DNA of 64,000 nucleotides from GCA-2705995 sp965661625 (lineage in GTDB: Bacteria > Bacteroidota > Bacteroidia > Flavobacteriales_G > Salibacteraceae). The notes below the pieces were generated by a model. It was not told where the DNA came from, ran no database searches, and saw nothing but the letters and a program-made list of their open reading frames with translations. This document shows, piece after piece, positions 53,173-62,209 of this stretch. The stretch lies in assembly GCA_965661625.1 (NCBI GenBank), contig CBFIEM010000016.1, positions 1-64,000 on the forward strand, written 5' to 3'. Each line of letters begins with the position of its first letter. Position 1 is the stretch's first letter. A program made the translations under genes and the position numbers.

Positions 53173-54890
53173 TGAAACATCCAATAAATAAAACACTTAT
53201 TGCAGTTATGCTGCTCACAGCTAGCTCAATATACGCGCAAGACAAAAAAGTTTGGTTAACGGGAGCCTCGCGTGCAATTCAATATGGCGACTCGTACAAT
53301 ACAAACGCTGAAAATGATACAACCACTGCCCGAAAGCTACAAAGCGGACATGCAATGGTAGACCTAGGCGTGAACATTCAACCCAATGACAAAGTTTTCA
53401 TTCAAAGCGTTGTTCGCGTTAGAAACGATTACGGCGGGTTTTGGGGGTCAGGTGTAACTTTTGATGTGCGCCAACTCTATGTAAAAGGAGTTATCGGCGA
53501 ATTCTTAAAGTATCAATTGGGGGACATCAATTATAAGCTTACTCCCTACACTTTCTACAACAACACCTCATTGGTGAATCAACAAGCGGGAGTTATAACG
53601 GAGATCGCTCAAGAACAGTTGCGTTATGACCTGTTCTACAGGGATGAAAACACATGGCGACAACAAGGAGCGGCCATAGACTTTGCGCTACTTTTTGACC
53701 GCGTAATTGACGAAGCTCAATTCAACCTTTTTACAACACGCATTCGCCCTACCAACTTTGGCTCGCAAGACGACCGCCTTTACACAGGAGGTAGCGTAAT
53801 CCTTAAGCGGGGTGAAAACCTGAAACTAGGTGGTAATTATGCGAATTTGTATGATTTTGATGGAACCAGTAACAACACCATTTTCCTGAGAAATCCCGTA
53901 ATTACAGCTATGGCAGAATACAACCATAAAGTGGGTGAGGTATTGATCACAGGAGCGTTTGAAACGGGTAGGTCTACCTTGGAATGGCAGAATGACCCCG
54001 ACGCCCCCAAGCTGGAAGATTATTTCTATGATGCCAAGTTACGTGCTCAACTGGCTGACATTGGGTTCTCAGCAGAAGTTGGTTACCGCGATGTAGGTCA
54101 AAATTTCCGTTCTGCTGGAGCACAGAGCATGCGCATTGATTTTCAATCTACAGTACGCGCTTTTGAGCGGTATGGTAATGCTCAGAACGTAAGGCAATTG
54201 GCAATGGCTGACCTAGCAAGGGATCCCTCACTTTACAACACCCAAATTGAAGCTGGACTACAGACCTTTGATCCGCGCTACAATAATGCAACACCCTATG
54301 GCGTAGCCACTCCCAACAGACGTGGGATTTCAGCAGGAGCCCAATACAAGCCATCCACTGAAATATATGAGTTAGGAGCTAGTACGGAAATACTTAGTGA
54401 TGTAGTAGGATTGGGAACATCAACACTTAAAACATATAACACGCATCAAGTTCATGGTCAGTTTCGATTGGACAAATTAATGAATTGGCAGAAGCGCAAA
54501 GTTCAACTCGATGCTCAAGTAGGTATGCAGCAAACAAAACGGGATGGACAAGAGGTCTATGAGCAGAGTGAGTTGACAAGTAATTTTGGATCCGTAAACT
54601 TAACTGCTACCATTTTTGGTGACTTTGAATTATTGGGTGAATACAGATTCTGGAACACAAAGGGGGATGAACTTGTTACACAAAGGAACGCCTATTCAGA
54701 AGTAATCGATTTTAATGAATATTCAGCAGATTATCAAGAAACCGTTATCGGTACTGGATTGCGGTATAATTTCTCCGATAAGAATAGAGTTACGCTCCTC
54801 TGGCAGCAATTGGCTTGGGATGACTCATTAGACCAAACCCTACCCTATGAGTTGCAGACTTGGAGCATATTTTTCACAGTGAAATTTTAA
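53172..54890 (+). CDS. Outer-membrane beta-barrel protein, second of a tandem pair
   Basis: A 572-residue exported protein whose ATG overlaps the previous stop by one base. Signal peptide 1-22 (ending SIYAQ). The chain alternates strands and short turns throughout (KVFIQSVVRVRND, FLKYQLGDINYKL, LNLTATIFGDFELLGEYRFWN), and it ends in Phe (WSIFFTVKF). No plug domain or TonB box is seen. It differs in sequence from the first barrel, so the pair is not a simple duplication. Family not recognised; its position suggests it works with the first barrel and the following lipoproteins. Confidence 0.75.
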   Translation: MKHPINKTLIAVMLLTASSIYAQDKKVWLTGASRAIQYGDSYNTNAENDTTTARKLQSGHAMVDLGVNIQPNDKVFIQSVVRVRNDYGGFWGSGVTFDVRQLYVKGVIGEFLKYQLGDINYKLTPYTFYNNTSLVNQQAGVITEIAQEQLRYDLFYRDENTWRQQGAAIDFALLFDRVIDEAQFNLFTTRIRPTNFGSQDDRLYTGGSVILKRGENLKLGGNYANLYDFDGTSNNTIFLRNPVITAMAEYNHKVGEVLITGAFETGRSTLEWQNDPDAPKLEDYFYDAKLRAQLADIGFSAEVGYRDVGQNFRSAGAQSMRIDFQSTVRAFERYGNAQNVRQLAMADLARDPSLYNTQIEAGLQTFDPRYNNATPYGVATPNRRGISAGAQYKPSTEIYELGASTEILSDVVGLGTSTLKTYNTHQVHGQFRLDKLMNWQKRKVQLDAQVGMQQTKRDGQEVYEQSELTSNFGSVNLTATIFGDFELLGEYRFWNTKGDELVTQRNAYSEVIDFNEYSADYQETVIGTGLRYNFSDKNRVTLLWQQLAWDDSLDQTLPYELQTWSIFFTVKF

Positions 54891-54894
54891 CATC

Positions 54895-55890
54895 ATGAAA
54901 TACATTTTATATACATCGGTTTTTTTCTCCTTACTAGCATGCGAGCGTGAATCTGATACACTCGGGCCAGAGCTCAATGACTTATACGGTGACTTTCAGA
55001 TGCTAGCGGATTTCGAAGCATCAACAACAACGGTTAATTTCAGTGCAAATGAATCGGTTGCTTTTTCAGCCCGATTTAGCAAAACTGTTGATTGGAATTT
55101 AGAAGTCATTGGAGCTAACAGTGGTGCTGTTAAACGGTTCACTGGATTATCTAAAATTGTCGACAACTCCAATGCTAGCTGGACGGGAAAAACAACAGAC
55201 CTTCCTTTATTCAAACAAGAAGATTGTATCGCAGTTCTGACTGTACCAGAGGAGAATTATTCCGATACTATCAGTGGCATTTCCATTACTGCAACTAAAT
55301 CTAATGACGGGTTTGTAATTGCAGATTTTGAAAATGGAGTCAACCCCGATTGGGATGTCTTTGCGCAAACTGGAGCCGACATGAGCTTTAATATTGTTGA
55401 AGATCAAACTGCCGGTGAAGGAAGCTTTTTTTACGACATGGGAGGTGAGGTTAGTTGGGATTACCTCATCGGCTTAATTCACTTTCCTGCAACGGCCTAT
55501 CAATTGCCCGTTTTTCCACTTCAAGAAAATCCGGATAACGTATTTTTTAACGTCTTGCTAAAGAAGCCCGAAGGAATTTCAAATGAGATTATTCTCATTC
55601 GGTTTCGTGAGGATGAAAATGGCGATGGTGTATTTCAAGAGGCTAGCGAGGATATGTATGCGCTAGAATTGCGCGATGTAGCCACTACTTGGGATCAAAT
55701 CTCAGTGCGTTACTCTGATTTAACGGCGTTGGTAAATGGTGCTCCGTCATCACCTGCGGGGAACGGGGTACATGAACCGGATAAACTGATGCAAGTAAGT
55801 GTGCTTTTCTTGGCTGATCCAGCTACAGGGTATTCTCAAACGTTGATGGACTACATGATCTTTACTGAAAACGGACCGCTTGAGCCATGA
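54895..55890 (+). CDS. Surface lipoprotein, putative carbohydrate-binding
   Basis: A 331-residue lipoprotein with a lipobox ending LLAC (Cys at residue 16). The N-terminal third looks like an Ig-type domain (FSANESVAFSARFSKTVDWNLEVIG), and the rest like a jelly-roll (VIADFENGVNPDWDVFAQ, WDYLIGLIHFP, YALELRDVATTWDQISVRYSDL, MDYMIFTENG). It lacks SusD-type TPR helices. This layout, next to a glycan degradation set, is typical of surface glycan-binding proteins, but the binding role is inferred. Its stop overlaps the next ATG (ATGA), so translation is probably coupled. Confidence 0.72.
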   Translation: MKYILYTSVFFSLLACERESDTLGPELNDLYGDFQMLADFEASTTTVNFSANESVAFSARFSKTVDWNLEVIGANSGAVKRFTGLSKIVDNSNASWTGKTTDLPLFKQEDCIAVLTVPEENYSDTISGISITATKSNDGFVIADFENGVNPDWDVFAQTGADMSFNIVEDQTAGEGSFFYDMGGEVSWDYLIGLIHFPATAYQLPVFPLQENPDNVFFNVLLKKPEGISNEIILIRFREDENGDGVFQEASEDMYALELRDVATTWDQISVRYSDLTALVNGAPSSPAGNGVHEPDKLMQVSVLFLADPATGYSQTLMDYMIFTENGPLEP

Positions 55891-57119
55891 AAAAGACACT
55901 AGCTATAACATCCGTAATCACATTTGCATGCGTTGGATGCGTTACCCTTCAGAAAAATGAGCTCTATGAATCCTCAGGCTCCAGCAGACCTGAAGTGTTC
56001 TTTGCCTCATCTGCTATTTTCGAAGACTACATTACCTCTGAAATGTGGTTCACCAACAATGATCAATGCGTAACCGTTGAAAGTAAAGCCTATGCCGCAG
56101 AAAGTGGTAGTAGTGGGCTTCATCTGAAATGGGATAAAAACAATGGCATCTGCGAGTGGATAGGTGTAGGGGTAGGTTGGGACAATTGGACCGGTAAGGA
56201 CCTTGGAACAATCAAGAATAATGCTGCGCTCCAATTCAAAGCACGCATGAAGGATGGAGAACGGGGAATGCTCCCATGGGCAATTGGTTTTGAAGACTTT
56301 ACAGGATCTCAAGCTTGGCTAGGATTGAGTGAAGCAGCAATCACCGATGAAAAGTTTACTACAGAATGGACAACCGTTACGTTACCTTTAAGTGAATTTG
56401 ACTGGATGGATCAAGGGGCAAATGCCTCGAACATCAAACAGCTAATTATTCAGCTCGAAGCAGATGGCGAAGTATACCTCGACGAAATTAAAATAGTACC
56501 CTATGCAGGAGGATATCGCCAACGCATAACATTACAAAACCAGCAAACAACTGCTGTTCATCTCGACGGAAGTTTGAATAAGATGTGGCCAACATCCATT
56601 GCGCGAATTGGTGATAACACACTGCACGTTGCAGCTTTGGGAAGCCATTTATACATAAGCGGAGAAATAGCGGATGAGTCACCTCTGGTGAATGAGTTTG
56701 CTAAAGGAGAAATCAACTTAGGTGATTGTTTGGAACTAGTTTTCTCATCGAGTTATTCTGCTAACCCTAAAAGATCTTACCTCACTTCTACTGATCACCA
56801 TATCGGGATTCAACTTGGAGGTGAGCAACGGGTTTGGGACTACCAAGCAGAACAAATGCTTCAGCAAGTTACAGTCAAAACTGCTGCAACGCCTACTGGA
56901 TATACATTTGAAGCTTTGATTGACCTTACTGAAATTTCGGGACGAAGCTTTTCAAACGGGCAACTGTATGATTTCGATATATCACTTGCTAATGGAACCA
57001 AAAATAGTGATAATCCCGCACGTTTGATTTGGAATGCAGCTGACTACCAACAGTTCAAAGAAAACCCCGCCTCTTGGGGAGAGTTATATATGCAATCAAC
57101 ACCACTTGAAACGCCATGA
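55887..57119 (+). CDS. Lipoprotein with two carbohydrate-binding-like domains (CBM11-like and CBM9-like)
   Basis: A 410-residue lipoprotein, lipobox CVGC with Cys at residue 18. Residues about 35-215 form a jelly-roll with the LHLKWDKNNGICEWIGVGVGWDNW, TEWTTVTLPLSEFDW and DGEVYLDEIKIV pattern of CBM11/CBM-like domains. Residues about 220-405 fit the CBM9/DOMON sandwich (AVHLDGSLNKMWPTS, LYISGEIADES, GDCLELVFSSSY, YTFEALIDLTEISG). Both types bind beta-glucans or other polysaccharides at the cell surface in other species. There is no catalytic motif. Both ends overlap neighbours by four bases, so it belongs to a tightly coupled block. Confidence 0.75.
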   Translation: MKKTLAITSVITFACVGCVTLQKNELYESSGSSRPEVFFASSAIFEDYITSEMWFTNNDQCVTVESKAYAAESGSSGLHLKWDKNNGICEWIGVGVGWDNWTGKDLGTIKNNAALQFKARMKDGERGMLPWAIGFEDFTGSQAWLGLSEAAITDEKFTTEWTTVTLPLSEFDWMDQGANASNIKQLIIQLEADGEVYLDEIKIVPYAGGYRQRITLQNQQTTAVHLDGSLNKMWPTSIARIGDNTLHVAALGSHLYISGEIADESPLVNEFAKGEINLGDCLELVFSSSYSANPKRSYLTSTDHHIGIQLGGEQRVWDYQAEQMLQQVTVKTAATPTGYTFEALIDLTEISGRSFSNGQLYDFDISLANGTKNSDNPARLIWNAADYQQFKENPASWGELYMQSTPLETP

Positions 57120-57952
57120 AAAAATTTATCCACGTATTAAGTATCACACTGATTGTTGCAGGTTGTATCGCTACTACAAGTTGTGAAGTATCCGAACCTG
57201 CAGTTAGAAGCCGTCAAGGCGATACGCTAAATTTTGCTGGTCGTGAATGGGTTATTAAACATAATGACGCCCTCCTTGGACCTGGACCAAACATTTTTAC
57301 AAATCACCCCAGTCACGTTTGGGTTGATAACAATGGCTACTTGCACCTTACAATTGACGAACGCGAAGGAACATGGTATTCAACCGAAGTAGTTTCAAAA
57401 GAGAATATGGGATATGGGACCTATGTGTTCACCATTCAGGGTGACCCTGTTAATATAGACGAAAACGTAGTGCTTGGTTTATTCACATGGGACAACAACA
57501 CCTTTCAGCAAGAGGCCAACAGCGAAGTGGATATCGAATTTGCTAAATGGGGAGAACCAGAGGAAGGTTACACCCTTCAATATGGTGTTCAACCAATCAA
57601 TTTTGGACCATACTATCCAGAGCGCGTCGATAAACCTGTGGTTGACAGTTCTCAGTGGATTGGAGTAAGCACCCACGCGTTTACATGGACCGACACCTTG
57701 ATTACTTGGAAGAGCTGGCCAGGAAGTGAATACGACAATGGTACTCCTACCGCCTCTTGGAATTTCGATTTAAACAACCCTGCTCGTATTAAGAATGAAG
57801 GCCAAAATAGCAGCAGGCCCATCATCATTCCTGCACCGGGAGAAACAACCAATGCCCGTATGAATTTTTGGCTTCTAGAAGGACCTTCTGGACCAGCAAA
57901 TCAAGAGCGCCATGAAATGATTATCCGTAACTTCCAGTATTTGCCGTTGTAA
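57116..57952 (+). CDS. GH16-family-like lipoprotein, small form
   Basis: A 278-residue lipoprotein (lipobox Cys at residue 17 or 23). The jelly-roll shows TEVVSKENMGYGTYVFTIQG and VVLGLFTWDNN, and the GH16 active-site strand EVDIEFAKW with E137, D139 and E141. This is the ExDxE form, without the extra residue of the laminarinase-type ExDxxE motif, so the fold and catalytic triad look intact but substrate may differ from the second GH16 in the operon. Cleavage of beta-1,3 or mixed-linkage glucan or a related polymer is plausible. It starts within the stop codon of the preceding gene. Confidence 0.82.
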   Translation: MKKFIHVLSITLIVAGCIATTSCEVSEPAVRSRQGDTLNFAGREWVIKHNDALLGPGPNIFTNHPSHVWVDNNGYLHLTIDEREGTWYSTEVVSKENMGYGTYVFTIQGDPVNIDENVVLGLFTWDNNTFQQEANSEVDIEFAKWGEPEEGYTLQYGVQPINFGPYYPERVDKPVVDSSQWIGVSTHAFTWTDTLITWKSWPGSEYDNGTPTASWNFDLNNPARIKNEGQNSSRPIIIPAPGETTNARMNFWLLEGPSGPANQERHEMIIRNFQYLPL

Positions 57953-57963
57953 CAAACTGAACC

Positions 57964-59520
57964 ATGAGAGAATACCGAACCATTGTCCTAATCGCCATTA
58001 TCGTTGCCCTTGGAGGCCTATTGATGGGGTTTGACGCATCTGTGATTTCAGGTGTAGTTAAGTTCATTGAACTTGAATTTCAACTCACAAAGCTCGAATT
58101 GGGCTGGTCTGTTGCATCATTAACCTTAACAGCCACGTTGGCTATGCTACTTGCCGGACCGCTAAGTGATCGCTATGGCAGACGAACTGTTCTAAGGTAT
58201 GCAGCCATTCTGTACGCTATTAGTGCAATTGGATCCGCCTTTGCTCCTAACTTTTTACTCCTCGTGATTGCCCGAATGATTGGTGGATTTGGTGTAGGCG
58301 CATCCCTAATTCTCGCTCCCATGTACATTGCGGAAATTTCGCCTGCCAAGAAACGCGGAACAATGGTTTCCTTCAACCAACTGAATATTGTAGTTGGTAT
58401 TTCAGCGGCTTTTTTTACCAATTACCTCATTCTCCGTTTAGGAGATAGCGACGCCCAATGGGTGCATACCCTCAAGATTGATGAACACAACTGGCGCTGG
58501 ATGCTGGGCTTAGAAACACTGCCCGCAGCACTTTATTACATCGGGCTGTTCTTTGTACCTCGCAGTCCGAGGTGGCTTATTATGAAAGGTGAGTTTGATG
58601 AGGCCATTAAAATTATGCACCGCCTCTCTACCTCTGAGAATCCGGAAGCTGATATCGAAAAGATAAAACGCAGCTTATTGGAAGAGGATAATAAGTCCGA
58701 AGGCTCCTTTAAAGATTTACTTCACCCCTCTCTTCGGCTAGTCCTACTCATTGGAATTGCAGTGGCTGTACTCCAACAAATTACTGGAATCAATTCCGTA
58801 TTCTTTTATGCTCCGCTCATTTTTGAACAGAGTGGAATTGGAACAGACGCATCATTTATACAGGCAATTCTTGTTGGCTTGGTAAACCTGGTATTTACGA
58901 TTTTAGCAATGGTTTTTATTGACCGCCTAGGTAGGAAGCCTTTACTCATCATTGGGGTTAGTGGCATCATAATTACCATGGGATTATTGTCCTACGGTTT
59001 TGGCGAGGCTACATACACGTTAACCAAAGCTTCAATTACAGCATTGCCACAAGACATCCAGCCCGCGTTGAACGAGCTAGCTGGTAAAACCTTTACCAAT
59101 GATGTAGCCTTCAAGGATGGATTAAAGCTAGTGCTGAGTGAAAAAGTCATTAACCAATACCAATCCCAAATTGTTGCAGCTGCGATTACCATGAACCCTA
59201 CGTTAATCCTTTTCGGAATTCTTGGTTTTGTTGCCTCCTTTGCGATATCCATTGGACCTGTAATGTGGGTACTCTTTTCAGAGTTGTTCCCCAATCAAAT
59301 TCGGGGTATTGCCATTTCATTTGTAGGACTGATCAATTCGGCCGTAAGTTTTGGTGTGCAATGGGTGTTCCCTTGGGAATTAGAAGTCCTTGGAAATGCG
59401 ACAACCTTTTTGATCTATGGCCTTTTTGCATTACTCGGTCTGATTTTTATTATTCGTAAAATACCTGAAACTAAAGGGAAATCACTTGAAGAACTCGAGA
59501 AGCAACTCGTTAAATCGTAA
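57964..59520 (+). CDS. MFS sugar porter
   Basis: A 518-residue transporter with 12 helices. It carries the sugar-porter signatures: LMGFDASVISGVV, GPLSDRYGRRTVL, RMIGGFGVGASLILAPMYIAEISPAKKRG, FVPRSPRWLIMKG, QQITGINSVFFYAP, DRLGRKPLL and IPETKGKSLEE. The long loop between helices 9 and 10 (residues about 350-410) is larger than in XylE. The family carries glucose, xylose or similar sugars with H+ or by facilitated flow. It comes 11 bases after the GH16-like gene, giving the operon a second inner-membrane sugar route besides the Na+ symporter. Confidence 0.92.
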   Translation: MREYRTIVLIAIIVALGGLLMGFDASVISGVVKFIELEFQLTKLELGWSVASLTLTATLAMLLAGPLSDRYGRRTVLRYAAILYAISAIGSAFAPNFLLLVIARMIGGFGVGASLILAPMYIAEISPAKKRGTMVSFNQLNIVVGISAAFFTNYLILRLGDSDAQWVHTLKIDEHNWRWMLGLETLPAALYYIGLFFVPRSPRWLIMKGEFDEAIKIMHRLSTSENPEADIEKIKRSLLEEDNKSEGSFKDLLHPSLRLVLLIGIAVAVLQQITGINSVFFYAPLIFEQSGIGTDASFIQAILVGLVNLVFTILAMVFIDRLGRKPLLIIGVSGIIITMGLLSYGFGEATYTLTKASITALPQDIQPALNELAGKTFTNDVAFKDGLKLVLSEKVINQYQSQIVAAAITMNPTLILFGILGFVASFAISIGPVMWVLFSELFPNQIRGIAISFVGLINSAVSFGVQWVFPWELEVLGNATTFLIYGLFALLGLIFIIRKIPETKGKSLEELEKQLVKS

Positions 59521-59523
59521 CTC

Positions 59524-60729
59524 ATGAAATTTTTAATATCCCTTGTGTGTATCGCGCTGATCTTGAGTAGCTGCGGTGATCAAGAGAAGAATCCGCTATT
59601 GGAAGAAACTTCTCCTCCTGAAACGGAGGTTCTCATCACTGAATTTGATACACTTTCAGACACTTCAAGTGCCCATATTGCGCTTGGATTCAATGCAACG
59701 ATTCCCGTAACTGGTCGCTACCAAGTAGCAATCAAAGGATCGGGAAACCCAGGTGTGGTTTGGGTTGAAGATTACATCAAGAATGCAGATAAGCGCACCT
59801 ACAACATTACAGGTAGCCTGGAAATAGGCGCAAATGGTACTGCACATGTAGAAGGCAGTCCCCTAGCCCAAGGGACTCATGAAATGGCCATTCATTTGGA
59901 TTCGTCCATCACGAATGTTACCTCCATCGCCTTCGAACTCATGTTACCCCATATAAATACGCCGGATACACTTACCCAGCTGATGAGCGGAGATTCGCTC
60001 CAACTTGTTTGGGGTGATGAATTCAACGATGCTGGTGCTCCGGATACATCAAAATGGTCATACAAAGTTGGGAACTGGGGCTGGGGAAACAACGAGCTCC
60101 AATATTACGAGTCATTCGATACAGCAACAGCTTACATCAACAATGGCGCTCTGCACATCCGTGGATATAAGGATCAAAAAGGAAACTGGCATTCAGCCCG
60201 ACTATCAACCCAAGGCAAACAAACCTTCCTTTATGGTAAACTTGAAATCCGTGCAAAAGTGCCTACTACAAGAGGAACGTGGTCGGCAGGATGGTTGCTT
60301 GGAGACGCTTACCGCGATGAAATTTCGTGGCCGTATTGCGGTGAAATTGATGTGATGGAATGTGTGGGTTATGAAATAAACGATACTACTGGCGCTGGAT
60401 TGAATCACGCTTCATGTCATACACCTGCTTTTTACTTTAAAAAAGGAAATCACCTCACCAACCAAATTGCTGTTGACGCTATGAACACCACCTTCCACAC
60501 CTATTCTGTGGAATGGTACCCCCATGAAGTAAAGTGCTTTGTTGATGGCCTGCACTACTACACCTATGATAAAACTGCGAACGAGCTGGAATGGCCATTC
60601 TCAACTCCACAAAACATCATCCTCAACTTAGCCATTGGCGGTGGCTGGGGAGGTGCTAAAGGGTTGGATCCCGCATTAAATGATGAAACACTTATTATCG
60701 ACTATGTTCGGGTTTATGAGAAGCGTTAA
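59524..60729 (+). CDS. GH16 laminarinase-type lipoprotein
   Basis: A 401-residue lipoprotein, lipobox SSC with Cys at residue 17. Residues about 30-145 form an N-terminal Ig-like or CBM-like domain of the kind attached to marine laminarinases. From about 160 the GH16 domain starts (LVWGDEFNDAGAPDTSKWSY, GNWGWGNNELQYY) and holds GEIDVMEC with E274, D276 and E279, the ExDxxE triad of GH16 endo-beta-1,3-glucanases, and further on FHTYSVEWYPHEVKCFVDG. It should cut laminarin at the cell surface. The next gene starts 14 bases before its stop. Confidence 0.93.
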   Translation: MKFLISLVCIALILSSCGDQEKNPLLEETSPPETEVLITEFDTLSDTSSAHIALGFNATIPVTGRYQVAIKGSGNPGVVWVEDYIKNADKRTYNITGSLEIGANGTAHVEGSPLAQGTHEMAIHLDSSITNVTSIAFELMLPHINTPDTLTQLMSGDSLQLVWGDEFNDAGAPDTSKWSYKVGNWGWGNNELQYYESFDTATAYINNGALHIRGYKDQKGNWHSARLSTQGKQTFLYGKLEIRAKVPTTRGTWSAGWLLGDAYRDEISWPYCGEIDVMECVGYEINDTTGAGLNHASCHTPAFYFKKGNHLTNQIAVDAMNTTFHTYSVEWYPHEVKCFVDGLHYYTYDKTANELEWPFSTPQNIILNLAIGGGWGGAKGLDPALNDETLIIDYVRVYEKR

Positions 60730-62197
60730 ATTCTGTATTGCTAGTAGTATTGCTATTGCTTGCTACAGTTGCTCTCCTGAAAACAAGTTAGGTGTCACTG
60801 GCTATGAGACAAATGCCGCTGGAAAGAAATTAGCACCCATTATAGCATCAGCGGCTACCTCAGCAATCAGTGTTAGCGTTGATACACAACACGTCTTTCA
60901 ACGAATCACCGGTTTTGGAGGTGCAATAACAGAAGCTTCTGCAAAGCTGCTCATGCAAGCTCCCCTAGCAACTAGAAATGCTATTCTTGATCTCTATTTC
61001 AACGAATCAGGGGCAAACTATACCATGAGCAGAACGCACATCAACAGCTGCGACTTTTCACTGCATCCGTATGCGTACGATACCGTTCCAGGAGATACAT
61101 TTCTCACCAACTTTACGCTCAACGAAGACCAGGACGATATTATTCCAGTTATTCAGGCTGCACAAGCCCGAGTAGGAGATCAATTCAAGCTGATCGCTAG
61201 TCCGTGGACTGCCCCTCCTTGGATGAAAGACAATAACCACTGGTTTGGCGGAAAACTGCTGCCAGCTTATTACAAAACGTGGGCGCTCTATTTTGACAAA
61301 TACGCTACTGCCCTTGATCGTCTTGGCATTCCATTATGGGCATTCACCATTGAAAATGAACCCATCGGAAATGATGCGCATTGGGAAAGTATGCACTTTA
61401 CCCCTCGTGAAATGACTGCATTTACACGTGACTTTTTAATCCCTCAGCTACAGCATCAACACCCAGACATTAAACTCTTTGTATACGATCAAAATCGCGG
61501 CGAAGAGCTCGAGGAATGGGCAAAAGTATTACTCTCGGACACGGCATTGAAAGAAGGCATTGCTGGAACGGCTGTTCATTGGTACAACAGCACGGTTACA
61601 CATTTTCCAGCATCGCTTCAATATACCCACTCATTGGCACCGGAAAAATCCATCCTGCAAACAGAAGCATGCATTGATGCAGAAGTTCCGCATTGGAAAG
61701 ACGATGCTTGGTATTGGAGCAAAAAAGCAACCGATTGGGGGTATGATTGGGCAGCGCCAGATCAAAAGCATTTACACCCCAAATACATTCCAACTGAACG
61801 CTATGTTACTGATATCATAGGTTGCTTGAATAATTGGGTAAAAGGTTGGGTAGATTGGAACATTCTGCTCAATCGTCAAGGAGGACCAAACCACGTTGAA
61901 AACTGGTGCATTGCTCCCATTATTATTGATGAGCAATCCCATGAGTACTACGTTACTCCCCTGTATTATGTCATGAGTCATTTTAGCAAGTACATTTTAC
62001 CCGGAGCTAAACGTGTGAAAGCATCTGTAAACAGTGATTCCATCCAATGCACCGCAGCAAAAAATCCTGATGGATCTACGGCTCTTGTAATTTACAATCC
62101 GCAATCAAAACCTACTACCTACACCGTTCATTTAGGTGAACATTCCTTTACTTTTGAGTTATCAGCGCAAGCCATTCAAACTATCATCATCGGTTAA
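60716..62197 (+). CDS. GH30 glucanase lipoprotein
   Basis: A 493-residue lipoprotein. The ATG at 60716 starts a signal peptide with lipobox YSC (Cys at residue 19); the longer frame from 60680 uses codons inside the GH16 gene. The barrel has FGGAITEASAKLL, ASPWTAPPWMKDN, TIENEP with the acid/base E215, and ILQTEACIDAE with the nucleophile E317, followed by a C-terminal beta domain. GH30 members of subfamilies 1 and 3 hydrolyse beta-1,6-glucan or glucosylceramide; beta-1,6-glucanase activity would remove the side branches of laminarin, matching the GH16 enzyme next door. Confidence 0.92.
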   Translation: MRSVKFCIASSIAIACYSCSPENKLGVTGYETNAAGKKLAPIIASAATSAISVSVDTQHVFQRITGFGGAITEASAKLLMQAPLATRNAILDLYFNESGANYTMSRTHINSCDFSLHPYAYDTVPGDTFLTNFTLNEDQDDIIPVIQAAQARVGDQFKLIASPWTAPPWMKDNNHWFGGKLLPAYYKTWALYFDKYATALDRLGIPLWAFTIENEPIGNDAHWESMHFTPREMTAFTRDFLIPQLQHQHPDIKLFVYDQNRGEELEEWAKVLLSDTALKEGIAGTAVHWYNSTVTHFPASLQYTHSLAPEKSILQTEACIDAEVPHWKDDAWYWSKKATDWGYDWAAPDQKHLHPKYIPTERYVTDIIGCLNNWVKGWVDWNILLNRQGGPNHVENWCIAPIIIDEQSHEYYVTPLYYVMSHFSKYILPGAKRVKASVNSDSIQCTAAKNPDGSTALVIYNPQSKPTTYTVHLGEHSFTFELSAQAIQTIIIG

Positions 62198-62209
62198 GAA
62201 TTATTCAAC

